Below are positions 7,039 through 13,991 of a stretch of DNA of 64,000 nucleotides, one piece after another. Every line of letters starts with the position of its first letter. Within the stretch, counting starts at the first letter, position 1. Source of the DNA: Faecalibacter rhinopitheci (GTDB taxonomy: Bacteria; Bacteroidota; Bacteroidia; Flavobacteriales; Weeksellaceae); the NCBI RefSeq assembly GCF_015234135.1, contig NZ_JADGIK010000003.1:1-64000 (forward strand), given 5' to 3'. A model generated the notes under the pieces. That model was not told where the DNA came from. It searched no databases and saw only the letters and a program-made list of their open reading frames with translations. A program made the position numbers and the translations under genes.

Positions 7039-7069
7039 AGGCTTCTAAGTTTTGCTTAGAGGCCTTTTT
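7039..7069 (+). terminator. Terminator of the DUF5675 cassette
   Basis: AGGCTTCTAAG and CTTAGAGGCCT form a stem with one mismatch and a 4-5 base loop. A run of five T follows. Confidence 0.9.
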
Positions 7070-7222
7070 GTTATGATATAGAGTTAGTTGTTAGTAAAGG
7101 AGGAGGAGTGAAGAAGTGAAGTTGTTTTTAATAAGTGAAGAATATTTTTCTATTTAGATGTTCATTTTTATTCATGTGTTTATTGTTTTATAATTATTGT
7201 ATTCATGAATCCTTCGGATTTG

Positions 7223-7280
7223 TCTTGATACAAAAAACAATTTGAGATTAAAAGGAGAGGCCACGGTGTGGCTTAGGTAT
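7223..7280 (+). repeat. Short hairpin repeat, GCCAC type, copy 2
   Basis: CTTGATACAAAAAACA is followed by TTTGAGATTAAAAGGAGA and a GGCCACGGTGTGGCT stem-loop, then TAGGTA. One stem base differs from the copy at 1393. Confidence 0.75.
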
Positions 7281-7302
7281 TCTTTTATACTTTCATTTTT
7301 GT

Positions 7303-7350
7303 CTTGACACAAAACATTTGATTTAAGAGGAGAAGCTTAATAAGCTTTGG
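7303..7350 (+). repeat. Short hairpin repeat, AAGCTT type, copy 2
   Basis: This is almost identical to the unit at 1295: CTTGACACAAAA, TTTGATTTAAGAGGAGAA, then AAGCTTAATAAGCTT. Confidence 0.8.
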
Positions 7351-7421
7351 AATATAATTTACTAAAGAATAATTTATTTAATAAGTGAAGAATTATTTTC
7401 TATTTAGATGTTCATTTTTGT

Positions 7422-7572
7422 CTTGATACAAAAAGAACCAAAAAAGTCAAGGCTGTAAATTCTTTGCTAAAAAAGAATTTCAGATGGCTAAATAATTTGA
7501 ATCGCTCCTAACGTCGGCAAATTATTTTTAACGCCTACTTTATTCTTTTTCTTAACGCGCGAATTTAAGGCC
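7422..7572 (+). repeat. Long hairpin repeat, type B, copy 3
   Basis: The head reads CTTGAT...GTCAAG, giving a G-T wobble in the stem compared with other copies. The arms and loop AATCGCTCCTAACGTCGG match copy 1. Confidence 0.9.
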
Positions 7573-7639
7573 AATTAAAAAGCAATGATTGATGAAGTTA
7601 TTTGATTTAATAAGTAGATATTGATTTTATAATAATTAT

Positions 7640-7800
7640 GTTCATTTTCTAAAGCTTAATAAGCTTTAGTACCCGAAATCATATTATGATTTCTCCTCTT
7701 AATCTCAAATTCTAAAATTTTTAATAAGATAACCTATCGGTTACTAAAAATTTTTGCGTTTCATTCAATGAATTGACACTCGTCTGCTAATCGGTAGGCC
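7640..7800 (+). repeat. Long hairpin repeat, type C, copy 3, head deleted and nested insert present
   Basis: The unit has the same 58-base insert (7654-7711) between CTAAA motifs as the copy at 2061. Sequence from the head to the second TGTTCAT is absent. The deletion end points fall in TGTTCAT direct repeats, as expected for slippage or recombination between them. Confidence 0.85.
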
Positions 7801-8005
7801 ATTTAAAAAAGTGAAGAAGTAAGTTCTCAGGTATAAGTTGTATTAGGGAGTTTTAAAACAGATAAACAAGGAAAGCAGAGTTATTATACGTCTAAATTCT
7901 CGATACAATTTTTCTTATTCAAAAGAATCGAAAAATCACTCGAATTGACGATTAATTGTCACGCAGAGCTTGTCGAAGCGTTTAATAGACTAGCGTCCAG
8001 CTATT

Positions 8006-8260
8006 GATTAATAAACCATAAATTTCATTAGAATGTGTGATAAAAAATTGCATGTAAATCGTAAACGTTAAGAAAATAAATTGAAGTAGAGAAAAGAAAG
8101 ATTTAGCGAGTGCTAACGAGTCATTTAAATCTTTCCTCGAATGAAATTTATTTTTAGTTGAAGATTTTAGCAATGTCTTTTTTGGTTCGTTTTTTTGACG
8201 AAAAAAATGAACGTGAGTATAAAAGAATAATAGAGTTATGGTTTTATAAAAAGTGATAAA
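8006..8260 (-). repeat. Reversed long hairpin repeat, type A variant (type D), copy 2
   Basis: It is nearly identical to 2309-2560 over about 250 bases. On the minus strand the outer stem is ATTGC...AAATC with GATTT...GCAAT, and the inner stem is GAAAGATTTA/TAAATCTTTC. Confidence 0.85.
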
Positions 8261-8446
8261 TAAAGAATATTATTTTTCATAACATTATAGATTTAGAGGC
8301 CGATTAGGGTAGTTGTGAAGAAGTAATATAGGGAAATGAGTGAATTTGTTTTAATAAGTAGATGTTCTTTTAATCAGTTAAATATCTGAAATCATGCTTA
8401 TCTAAACAAATCATAAAAACACGATTCATATCCAATATCTAATTCT

Positions 8447-8454
8447 TAAATTTG
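8447..8454 (+). promoter_or_regulatory. Promoter -7 box TAAATTTG for the DegT-family gene
   Basis: TAAATTTG matches the Bacteroidota -7 consensus TAnnTTTG and lies 20 bases before the ATG at 8474, implying a leader of about 12-14 bases. No clear -33 TTTG was found. Confidence 0.6.
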
Positions 8455-8473
8455 TTGTAGAAAAACACTATAA

Positions 8474-9610
8474 ATGAGCTCAAAAATATGGCTATCGTCT
8501 CCACATATGGGAGGAAATGAACTAAAATATATACATGAAGCATTTGATACAAATTGGGTTGCTCCCCTTGGTCCAAATGTGAATGGTTTTGAAGAGGATT
8601 TAGAAAAATACCTACAGGTAGATTCTTATGTAGCTGCTTTGTCTGCGGGTACTGCTGCTTTGCATCTTGCTTTGATAGAATGTGGTGTAACGCACGGGGA
8701 TGAGGTTATCTGCCAGTCGATGACATTTTCTGCATCGGCTAATCCAATTGCTTATCAGGGTGCTACTCCTATTTTTGTAGATTCGGAAGAAGATACATGG
8801 AATATTTGTCCTATTGCATTAGAAGAAGCTATTGTAGATCGTATTGCAAAAGGAAAAACGCCTAAAGCGATATTAGTGGTTCATTTATACGGAATGCCTT
8901 TTAAAGTTGATGAGGTATTGGCTATTGCTGCTAAGTATAATATTCCGGTGATTGAAGATGCTGCTGAGGCATTGGGTTCTACTTATAAAGGAAGAAAGTG
9001 TGGTACTTTTGGGCGTTTTGGTGCTTTGTCTTTTAACGGGAACAAAATTATTACGACTTCTGGTGGTGGTGCGTTGGTTTGTAATACAAAAGAGGATAAG
9101 GATAAAGCTGTATTTTTAGCTACACAAGCGCGTGATAATGCACCTCATTACCAACATTCTCATATTGGATATAATTACCGTATGAGTAATATTACAGCAG
9201 GTATTGGACGTGGACAAATGGAAGTTTTGGATAACCGAGTTGAAGCGCGTCGTGCAATGAATGCTTTTTACCAAGAATTATTCGCAGGTATTGATGGAGT
9301 AACGGTATTTACAGAGCCTAATGAGGATTTCTTTTCTAATCATTGGTTATCAGCTATCTTAATTGATGCTGAAATTACTGGTATTACGAGAGAGGATTTG
9401 CGTTTGGCTTTCTTGGAAGATGATATTGAATCTCGTCCGTTATGGAAACCAATGCATATGCAGCCTATTTTTGCTGATGCACCTTATTATGGGGGGATAG
9501 TAGCTGAAAAGCTTTTTGATAATGGGTTATGTTTGCCTTCTGGTTCTAATTTGACTGACGAAGATCGTGCTCGTATTGCTGCAAAAGTAAAAGAAGTATT
9601 TGGGAAGTAG
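8474..9610 (+). CDS. DegT/DnrJ/EryC1/StrS-family aminotransferase
   Basis: The 378-residue PLP-dependent enzyme is of the sugar aminotransferase class. It has the phosphate-binding SAGTAALHLAL (residues 57-67), the PLP-ring aspartate in IEDAAEALGS (Asp162) and the Schiff-base lysine in FNGNKIITTSGGG (Lys191). These enzymes convert a nucleotide 4- or 3-keto sugar to an amino sugar for polysaccharide or glycan synthesis. PglE-like enzymes that make the amino sugar of bacillosamine are close in length and motif spacing. Unusually, no other sugar-modification gene is adjacent, and repeat arrays lie on both sides, so the exact substrate is not inferable. Confidence 0.88.
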   Translation: MSSKIWLSSPHMGGNELKYIHEAFDTNWVAPLGPNVNGFEEDLEKYLQVDSYVAALSAGTAALHLALIECGVTHGDEVICQSMTFSASANPIAYQGATPIFVDSEEDTWNICPIALEEAIVDRIAKGKTPKAILVVHLYGMPFKVDEVLAIAAKYNIPVIEDAAEALGSTYKGRKCGTFGRFGALSFNGNKIITTSGGGALVCNTKEDKDKAVFLATQARDNAPHYQHSHIGYNYRMSNITAGIGRGQMEVLDNRVEARRAMNAFYQELFAGIDGVTVFTEPNEDFFSNHWLSAILIDAEITGITREDLRLAFLEDDIESRPLWKPMHMQPIFADAPYYGGIVAEKLFDNGLCLPSGSNLTDEDRARIAAKVKEVFGK

Positions 9611-9751
9611 TTCGGATTACAAAATAGGTAATACGTAAAAATAATAAAAAGGGAATTGACGGAAGTTGGTTCTCTTTTTTTTATAGGGGAAGAAGTGAAC
9701 TAGTTTTAGTAAGTAAATATTGATTTTATACTAATTATGTTCATTTTTTGT

Positions 9752-9911
9752 CTTGATACAAAAAACAGAACCAAAAAAAATCAAGGCTTCAAATCTATTT
9801 AACTAAAATTAAATTTCATTTCGGGAAAGATTTAAATGACTCGTTAGCACTCGCTAAATCTTTCTAATCCTGCATTCTCTTTAATTTTTTAACGTTATAG
9901 ATTTAGAGGCC
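9752..9911 (+). repeat. Long hairpin repeat, type A, copy 3
   Basis: The head is CTTGATACAAAAAACAGAACC...ATCAAG. The arms and loop match copy 1, with small changes in the right arm. It is followed after about 49 bases by the reversed type C unit, as at 4942-5311. Confidence 0.9.
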
Positions 9912-9959
9912 ATTTAAAAAGTGGGTTGTAAAGAATTGTGAAGATGTAATTATAAAATT

Positions 9960-10113
9960 GGCCTAACGATTTGGAGACGAGTGTCAATCCAATGAATGGA
10001 TCGTAAAAATGTTTACTGAGCGATAGCGAATGATTTAAACATTTTAGAGAAATGAAATGAGAATTGACCGTTGAAAATCGAAGCCTTGACTTTTTGATTA
10101 CTTTTTGGTCAAG
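9960..10113 (-). repeat. Reversed long hairpin repeat, type C variant, copy 2
   Basis: It is nearly identical to 5157-5311, including the CTTGAC/GTCAAG head stem and the loop TTCGCTATCGCTCAG. One T is missing next to the inner stem. Confidence 0.9.
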
Positions 10114-10248
10114 CAAAAAGTGATAAATAAAGAATATTCTTTTTCTTAACGCGCGAATTTAAGGCCGGATTAAAAAAGTTAATTTGTAAACGATTGATCT
10201 CGTGAATTAGTTTTAGTAATTTTTTTTATTAATTATGTTCATTTTTGT

Positions 10249-10300
10249 CTTGATACAAAAAATTTGATCTGAGAGGAGAAGCCACGGTGTGGCTTAGGTA
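10249..10300 (+). repeat. Short hairpin repeat, AGCCAC type, copy 3
   Basis: CTTGATACAAAAAATTTGAT is followed by CTGAGAGGAGAA and AAGCCAC-GGT-GTGGCTT, then AGGTA. Confidence 0.8.
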
Positions 10301-10324
10301 TTTTTTTAATTATGTTCTTTTTTC

Positions 10325-10480
10325 CTTGATGAAAAAGGAACCAAAAAAATCAAGGCTTCAAATCTATTTAACTAAAATTAAATTTCATTTCGGGAAAGAT
10401 TTAAATGACTCGTTGGCACTCGCTAAATCTTTCTTATCCTCCATTGTATTTAATTTCTTAACGTTATAGATTTAGAGGCC
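10325..10480 (+). repeat. Long hairpin repeat, type A, copy 4
   Basis: The head is CTTGATGAAAAAGGAACC...ATCAAG as in the unit at 4942. The loop carries one change (CGTTGGCAC) that leaves the stem intact. Confidence 0.9.
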
Positions 10481-10552
10481 ATTTAAAAAGTGAAGGATTT
10501 ATTTGATTTAATAAGTAGAAATTTGTTTTTCTATTTAGATGTTCATTTTTTT

Positions 10553-10703
10553 CTTGATACAAAAAGAACCAAAAAAATCAAGGCTGTAAATTCTTTGCTA
10601 AAAAAGAACTTCAGTTGGCTAAATAATTTGAATCGCTCCTGACGTCGGCAAATTATTTTTAACGCCTTCTTCGTTTTTTTTATTAACGCGCGAATTTAAG
10701 GCC
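10553..10703 (+). repeat. Long hairpin repeat, type B, copy 4
   Basis: The head, arms, inner stem and loop (CCTGACG variant, as at 4674) are all present, with AAAAAGAACTTC in the left arm. Confidence 0.9.
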
Positions 10704-10902
10704 AAAAGAAAAATGATCTAATAAAAAAGTCATTTTAATTTCTTTTTCTTAACGCGGGAATTTAAGGTTACCTAAAGGTGTGAAATATAAAAATACAATA
10801 TGGTAATGAATATAATGTAGCGATAAAATCATTATTCAACTTTTGATGTAGCAAAAACTGGTCAATAAAAAATACTATCTTCGTTTACACTAAAATAAAT
10901 AA

Positions 10903-11640
10903 ATGAAGTATATCAGAGCGATTTTAGTTTTTATTTGGCGCCTTTGGATGATTCTTGTGGCAGGAATTTATGTGATTGTTTTGGGGTTATTTGTGTTGAT
11001 TCCGTTATTAATTTCAGAAAATTCTTTTAAGTATGTATATTCTATTATTAGGTATTGGGGGAAAGTAACTTTTTATGCGACAGGTTTTCGATTAGAATAT
11101 GAGGAACGTGTGCAATTGGATCCCCATGAAAATTATGTTTTTATTGCGAATCATACTTCTATGATGGATATCATGACTGTTTTGACGGTGCTGAAACATC
11201 ATCCTATTGTTTTTGTTGGAAAAGCTGAATTGGGTAAAATTCCTATCTTTGGAAGGATTTATAAGCGCATTTGTATTATGGTGGATCGTTCGAGTTTGAA
11301 GAGTAGAGCGCGAGTGATTCCTGATGCAAAACATAAGTTAAATCAAAATCTAAGTATCTTTATATTTCCGGAAGGAGGCGTGTCGGACGATACGTCTATC
11401 GTTTTAGATAAATTTAAAGATGGTGCATATAATATTGCCGTTGAAACTCAAACTCCAATTGCGGTATTGGCAATTGAGGGGTTGAAAGAAATGTTTCCAT
11501 TTGATTGGTTTAAAGGTTATCCTGGTAAGGTAAAAGTTACTTTATTGGATGTAATCCCAACTGAAGGAAAAAATATAAAAGATCATAAAACTGAATTAAA
11601 GGAGTATACCTACAACATCATACGAAAAGAGATAGAATAA
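10903..11640 (+). CDS. plsC: 1-acyl-sn-glycerol-3-phosphate acyltransferase (PlsC family)
   Basis: This 245-residue membrane-associated enzyme transfers an acyl chain to lysophosphatidic acid to make phosphatidic acid for phospholipid synthesis. An N-terminal hydrophobic stretch (residues 5-38) anchors it. The catalytic NHTSMMD motif gives His84 and Asp89, and the substrate-binding FPEGG lies at 155-159 (the usual form is FPEGTR). The stop TAA overlaps the next gene's ATG by one base, so it is probably translated together with the aminopeptidase and rnhA. The start follows a TATCTTCG promoter-like box by 19 bases. Confidence 0.92.
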   Translation: MKYIRAILVFIWRLWMILVAGIYVIVLGLFVLIPLLISENSFKYVYSIIRYWGKVTFYATGFRLEYEERVQLDPHENYVFIANHTSMMDIMTVLTVLKHHPIVFVGKAELGKIPIFGRIYKRICIMVDRSSLKSRARVIPDAKHKLNQNLSIFIFPEGGVSDDTSIVLDKFKDGAYNIAVETQTPIAVLAIEGLKEMFPFDWFKGYPGKVKVTLLDVIPTEGKNIKDHKTELKEYTYNIIRKEIE

Positions 11641-13490
11641 TGCGTAAAATAGTAGTATTAGCAGCCGGAATGGTCCTAGCAACAGCTTGTAGTAAGCAAG
11701 TGGTAGGAACGGAATTGGATGAAGTAATAGATAATCAGACTTTTGCGGATATTTCTAAAGCCAAGGTAAAACACTTGTCTTTGGATATTGAAACTGATTT
11801 TGACCAACATATTATAAAAGGTTCGGCTCAATATTCTTTTGAGAATAACGAAGCTAAAGAGATTATTTTTGATACGGAGAAATTAACGGTTGACTCAGTA
11901 CTATTAGCTAACGGTAAGAAAACTTCTTTTACGTTTGGCGTACAAGATTCTATCAAAGGGACACCGTTGCATATTACTGTTTCGCCAGCTGATACTATTG
12001 TAAAAATATATTATAAGACTTCTCCTGAAGCAAATGCCTTACAATGGTTGGATCCTTCTCAAACGAATGATAAAAAAGCTCCGTTTTTATTGACTCAAGG
12101 TCAAGCAATTTTAACGCGTTCTTATATTCCGATTCAGGATACGCCTTCTATTCGTATAACTTATGATGCGAAAGTAAAAGTGCCTCAAGGTCTGATGGCT
12201 TTGATGAGTGCTATCAATCCAAAAGAGAAATCGGCAGATGGTATTTATACTTTTAAGATGCCTCAGCCTATTGCGCCTTATCTGGTTGCGTTGGCAGTAG
12301 GTGATGTAGAATACCAAGCTGTGGATCATCGTACTGGTGTATATGCAGAACCTGGCATGCTAAAAGCGGCTACATGGGAATTTGCACAAATGGGAAAAAT
12401 GGTAGATGCAGCAGAAAAGTTATATGGGAAATATCCATGGGAACAATTTGATGTGTTGGTATTACCCCCTTCTTTTCCTTTTGGTGGGATGGAAAATCCT
12501 CGCTTAACATTTGCTACGCCAACTGCGATTGTTGGAGATCGTTCGATGACCAATCTTATTGCGCATGAGTTGGCGCATTCTTGGTCAGGAAATTTAGTTA
12601 CAAATTCGACATGGGATGATTTCTGGGTAAATGAAGGTTTTACGGTTTACTTTGAACGCCGTATTATGGAAGAATTAGAAGGGAAGGACTATGCTGATAT
12701 GATTGCGGTAATTGGTTTTCAGGATTTAGAAACTTCTATGCGTACAATACCTGAAAAATATACTTCGCTAAAGGTGAATATGGAAGGGGCTAACCCCGAT
12801 GATGCATTCTCGGATGTGCCTTATGACAAAGGTTATTTATTCCTAAAAATGTTGGAAGACCGTTATGGTCGTGAGAAGTTTGATCAATTTTTGATTCAAT
12901 ATTTTTCTTCGCATGCTTTTCAGACTATTACAACTGAAGTTTTTGTGGATTATATGAAGAAGAATTTGACCAATGGGGAAGATGATTTTGTACAAGAATG
13001 GATTTATACAACAGGTTGGCCGAAGGACTTAAAGAAACCAACTTCAAAATTATTTGATTTAGCAGAACAGCAATTTAATAAAGATATAGAGGCGGCACGT
13101 GGAAATGTGGTACCATCTAAAGTTGAAATCAGTACCAAGTCAACGAACGAATGGGTTCATTTTATTCGCTTAATTGATCCAAAAAAGAACACCCTTCAAG
13201 ATTTAAAATATTTGGATGAGGTCTATGATTTTACCAATTCTAAAAATCCTGAAATACAAACTGCATGGTATGAAAAAGCTTTTTTGATGAAGTACGATGT
13301 GGTAAATAAAAATGCGAAAGACTTCTTGGTACATGTGGGAAGACGCAAATTTTTGGAGCCTTTGTATTTGGCTTTAAAAGAAACTAACCAAATGGAATTG
13401 GCTCATAACATCTATAAAGATGCTCGTCCTAATTATCATTTCGTTGCGCGAAATACCCTAGATGTGATGCTAAACTATAAAGTAAACTAA
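11640..13490 (+). CDS. M1-family aminopeptidase lipoprotein, leukotriene A4 hydrolase type
   Basis: The 616-residue zinc metallopeptidase has a lipobox near residue 17 (LATACSKQ), so it is likely anchored in the envelope. The exopeptidase motif GGMENP is at 282-287, the zinc site HELAHSW at 309-315, and the third ligand Glu332 lies in WVNEGF. A C-terminal helical domain like that of LTA4 hydrolase fills residues 460-616. It removes N-terminal residues from peptides, consistent with a peptide-feeding lifestyle also suggested by three other large peptidases in the window. It overlaps plsC and rnhA by one base each, an unusual functional mixture in one transcription unit. Confidence 0.92.
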   Translation: MRKIVVLAAGMVLATACSKQVVGTELDEVIDNQTFADISKAKVKHLSLDIETDFDQHIIKGSAQYSFENNEAKEIIFDTEKLTVDSVLLANGKKTSFTFGVQDSIKGTPLHITVSPADTIVKIYYKTSPEANALQWLDPSQTNDKKAPFLLTQGQAILTRSYIPIQDTPSIRITYDAKVKVPQGLMALMSAINPKEKSADGIYTFKMPQPIAPYLVALAVGDVEYQAVDHRTGVYAEPGMLKAATWEFAQMGKMVDAAEKLYGKYPWEQFDVLVLPPSFPFGGMENPRLTFATPTAIVGDRSMTNLIAHELAHSWSGNLVTNSTWDDFWVNEGFTVYFERRIMEELEGKDYADMIAVIGFQDLETSMRTIPEKYTSLKVNMEGANPDDAFSDVPYDKGYLFLKMLEDRYGREKFDQFLIQYFSSHAFQTITTEVFVDYMKKNLTNGEDDFVQEWIYTTGWPKDLKKPTSKLFDLAEQQFNKDIEAARGNVVPSKVEISTKSTNEWVHFIRLIDPKKNTLQDLKYLDEVYDFTNSKNPEIQTAWYEKAFLMKYDVVNKNAKDFLVHVGRRKFLEPLYLALKETNQMELAHNIYKDARPNYHFVARNTLDVMLNYKVN

Positions 13491-13960
13491 TGGCAATATA
13501 CGCCTACACAGATGGCTCTTCCTTAGGTAATCCTGGTCCTGGTGGCTACGGATTGATTCTTTTGGAAACGGAAAAGATGGTAAAAAAAGAAATCTCTCAA
13601 GGTTTTCGGCTAACGACTAATAACCGCATGGAGCTAATGGCGGTTTGTGTAGCTTTGGAATCGTTGAAGTTTACCAATACTGAAATCACGATTTTTACAG
13701 ACTCTAAATATGTGGTAGATTCTGTGGAAAAACGTTGGGTTTTTGGTTGGGTAAAAAAGGGATTTAAAGGGAAAAAGAACGAGGATTTGTGGCGTCGTTT
13801 TTTGGAAGTTTATAAATTACAAAAGGTTAAATTTCAGTGGGTAAAAGGACATGCAGGTAATGTATGGAACGAACTTGCTGATGTTTTAGCGGTAGAAGCT
13901 GCTAATAATCCAGAAAATTTTAAAATAGATCATTATTTTGAGCAACATCAAGACGAATAA
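13490..13960 (+). CDS. rnhA: Ribonuclease HI
   Basis: This 156-residue enzyme cleaves the RNA strand of RNA-DNA hybrids, acting on R-loops and lagging-strand primers. Its catalytic carboxylates are visible in order: Asp in YTDGSSLGNPGPGG, Glu in NRMELMAV, Asp in FTDSKYVVDS, and the final Asp in WNELADVLA, with the conserved KGHAG loop before it. Length is typical of E. coli-type RNase HI. The ATG overlaps the stop of the aminopeptidase gene (TAATG). Confidence 0.95.
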   Translation: MAIYAYTDGSSLGNPGPGGYGLILLETEKMVKKEISQGFRLTTNNRMELMAVCVALESLKFTNTEITIFTDSKYVVDSVEKRWVFGWVKKGFKGKKNEDLWRRFLEVYKLQKVKFQWVKGHAGNVWNELADVLAVEAANNPENFKIDHYFEQHQDE

Positions 13961-13991
13961 GTTATAAATTTGTAGGTAGGAATACCGAATA

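Larger units (their letters stand above)
7028..8473. other. 1.4-kb spacer of hairpin repeats, no gene seen
   Basis: After the terminator the stretch holds two short-family units, a type B unit, a head-less type C unit with the nested insert, and the second reversed type A variant. The 63-residue frame at 7982-8173 on the minus strand lies wholly inside the last repeat and is not supported. A TAAATTTG promoter box for the next gene is near the end. Confidence 0.75.
9611..10902. other. 1.3-kb spacer of hairpin repeats, no gene seen
   Basis: The stretch carries a type A unit, a reversed type C unit, a short-family unit, another type A unit and a type B unit, with tail fragments near 10740. Small frames at 9895-10116 (minus) and 10287-10469 (plus) coincide with repeats and are rejected. 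A TATCTTCG box at 10876-10883 may be the plsC promoter. Confidence 0.75.

Noticed and set aside
7982-8173. 63-residue minus-strand reading frame
   Set aside because: It lies entirely within the reversed type A variant repeat, and the near-identical copy near 2309 does not keep a matching open frame of similar length.
9895-10116. 73-residue minus-strand reading frame
   Set aside because: It coincides with the reversed type C repeat and its join to type A; it lacks any protein-like feature.
10287-10469. 60-residue plus-strand reading frame
   Set aside because: It runs through a short-family unit and a type A repeat; it is a by-product of repeats.
1020-10703. CRISPR array
   Set aside because: Repeats are 50-160 bases, irregularly spaced, in both orientations and hairpin-rich, and no cas genes are present.
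1020-10703. Chromosomal integron with attC sites
   Set aside because: Hairpin sites lie between genes, but the genes are not single-orientation cassettes, many units are adjacent with no gene between them, no integrase is present, and the expected GTTRRRY ends are absent.
1020-10703. Retron or diversity-generating retroelement RNA
   Set aside because: No reverse transcriptase gene is present, and the structured units occur in many copies.
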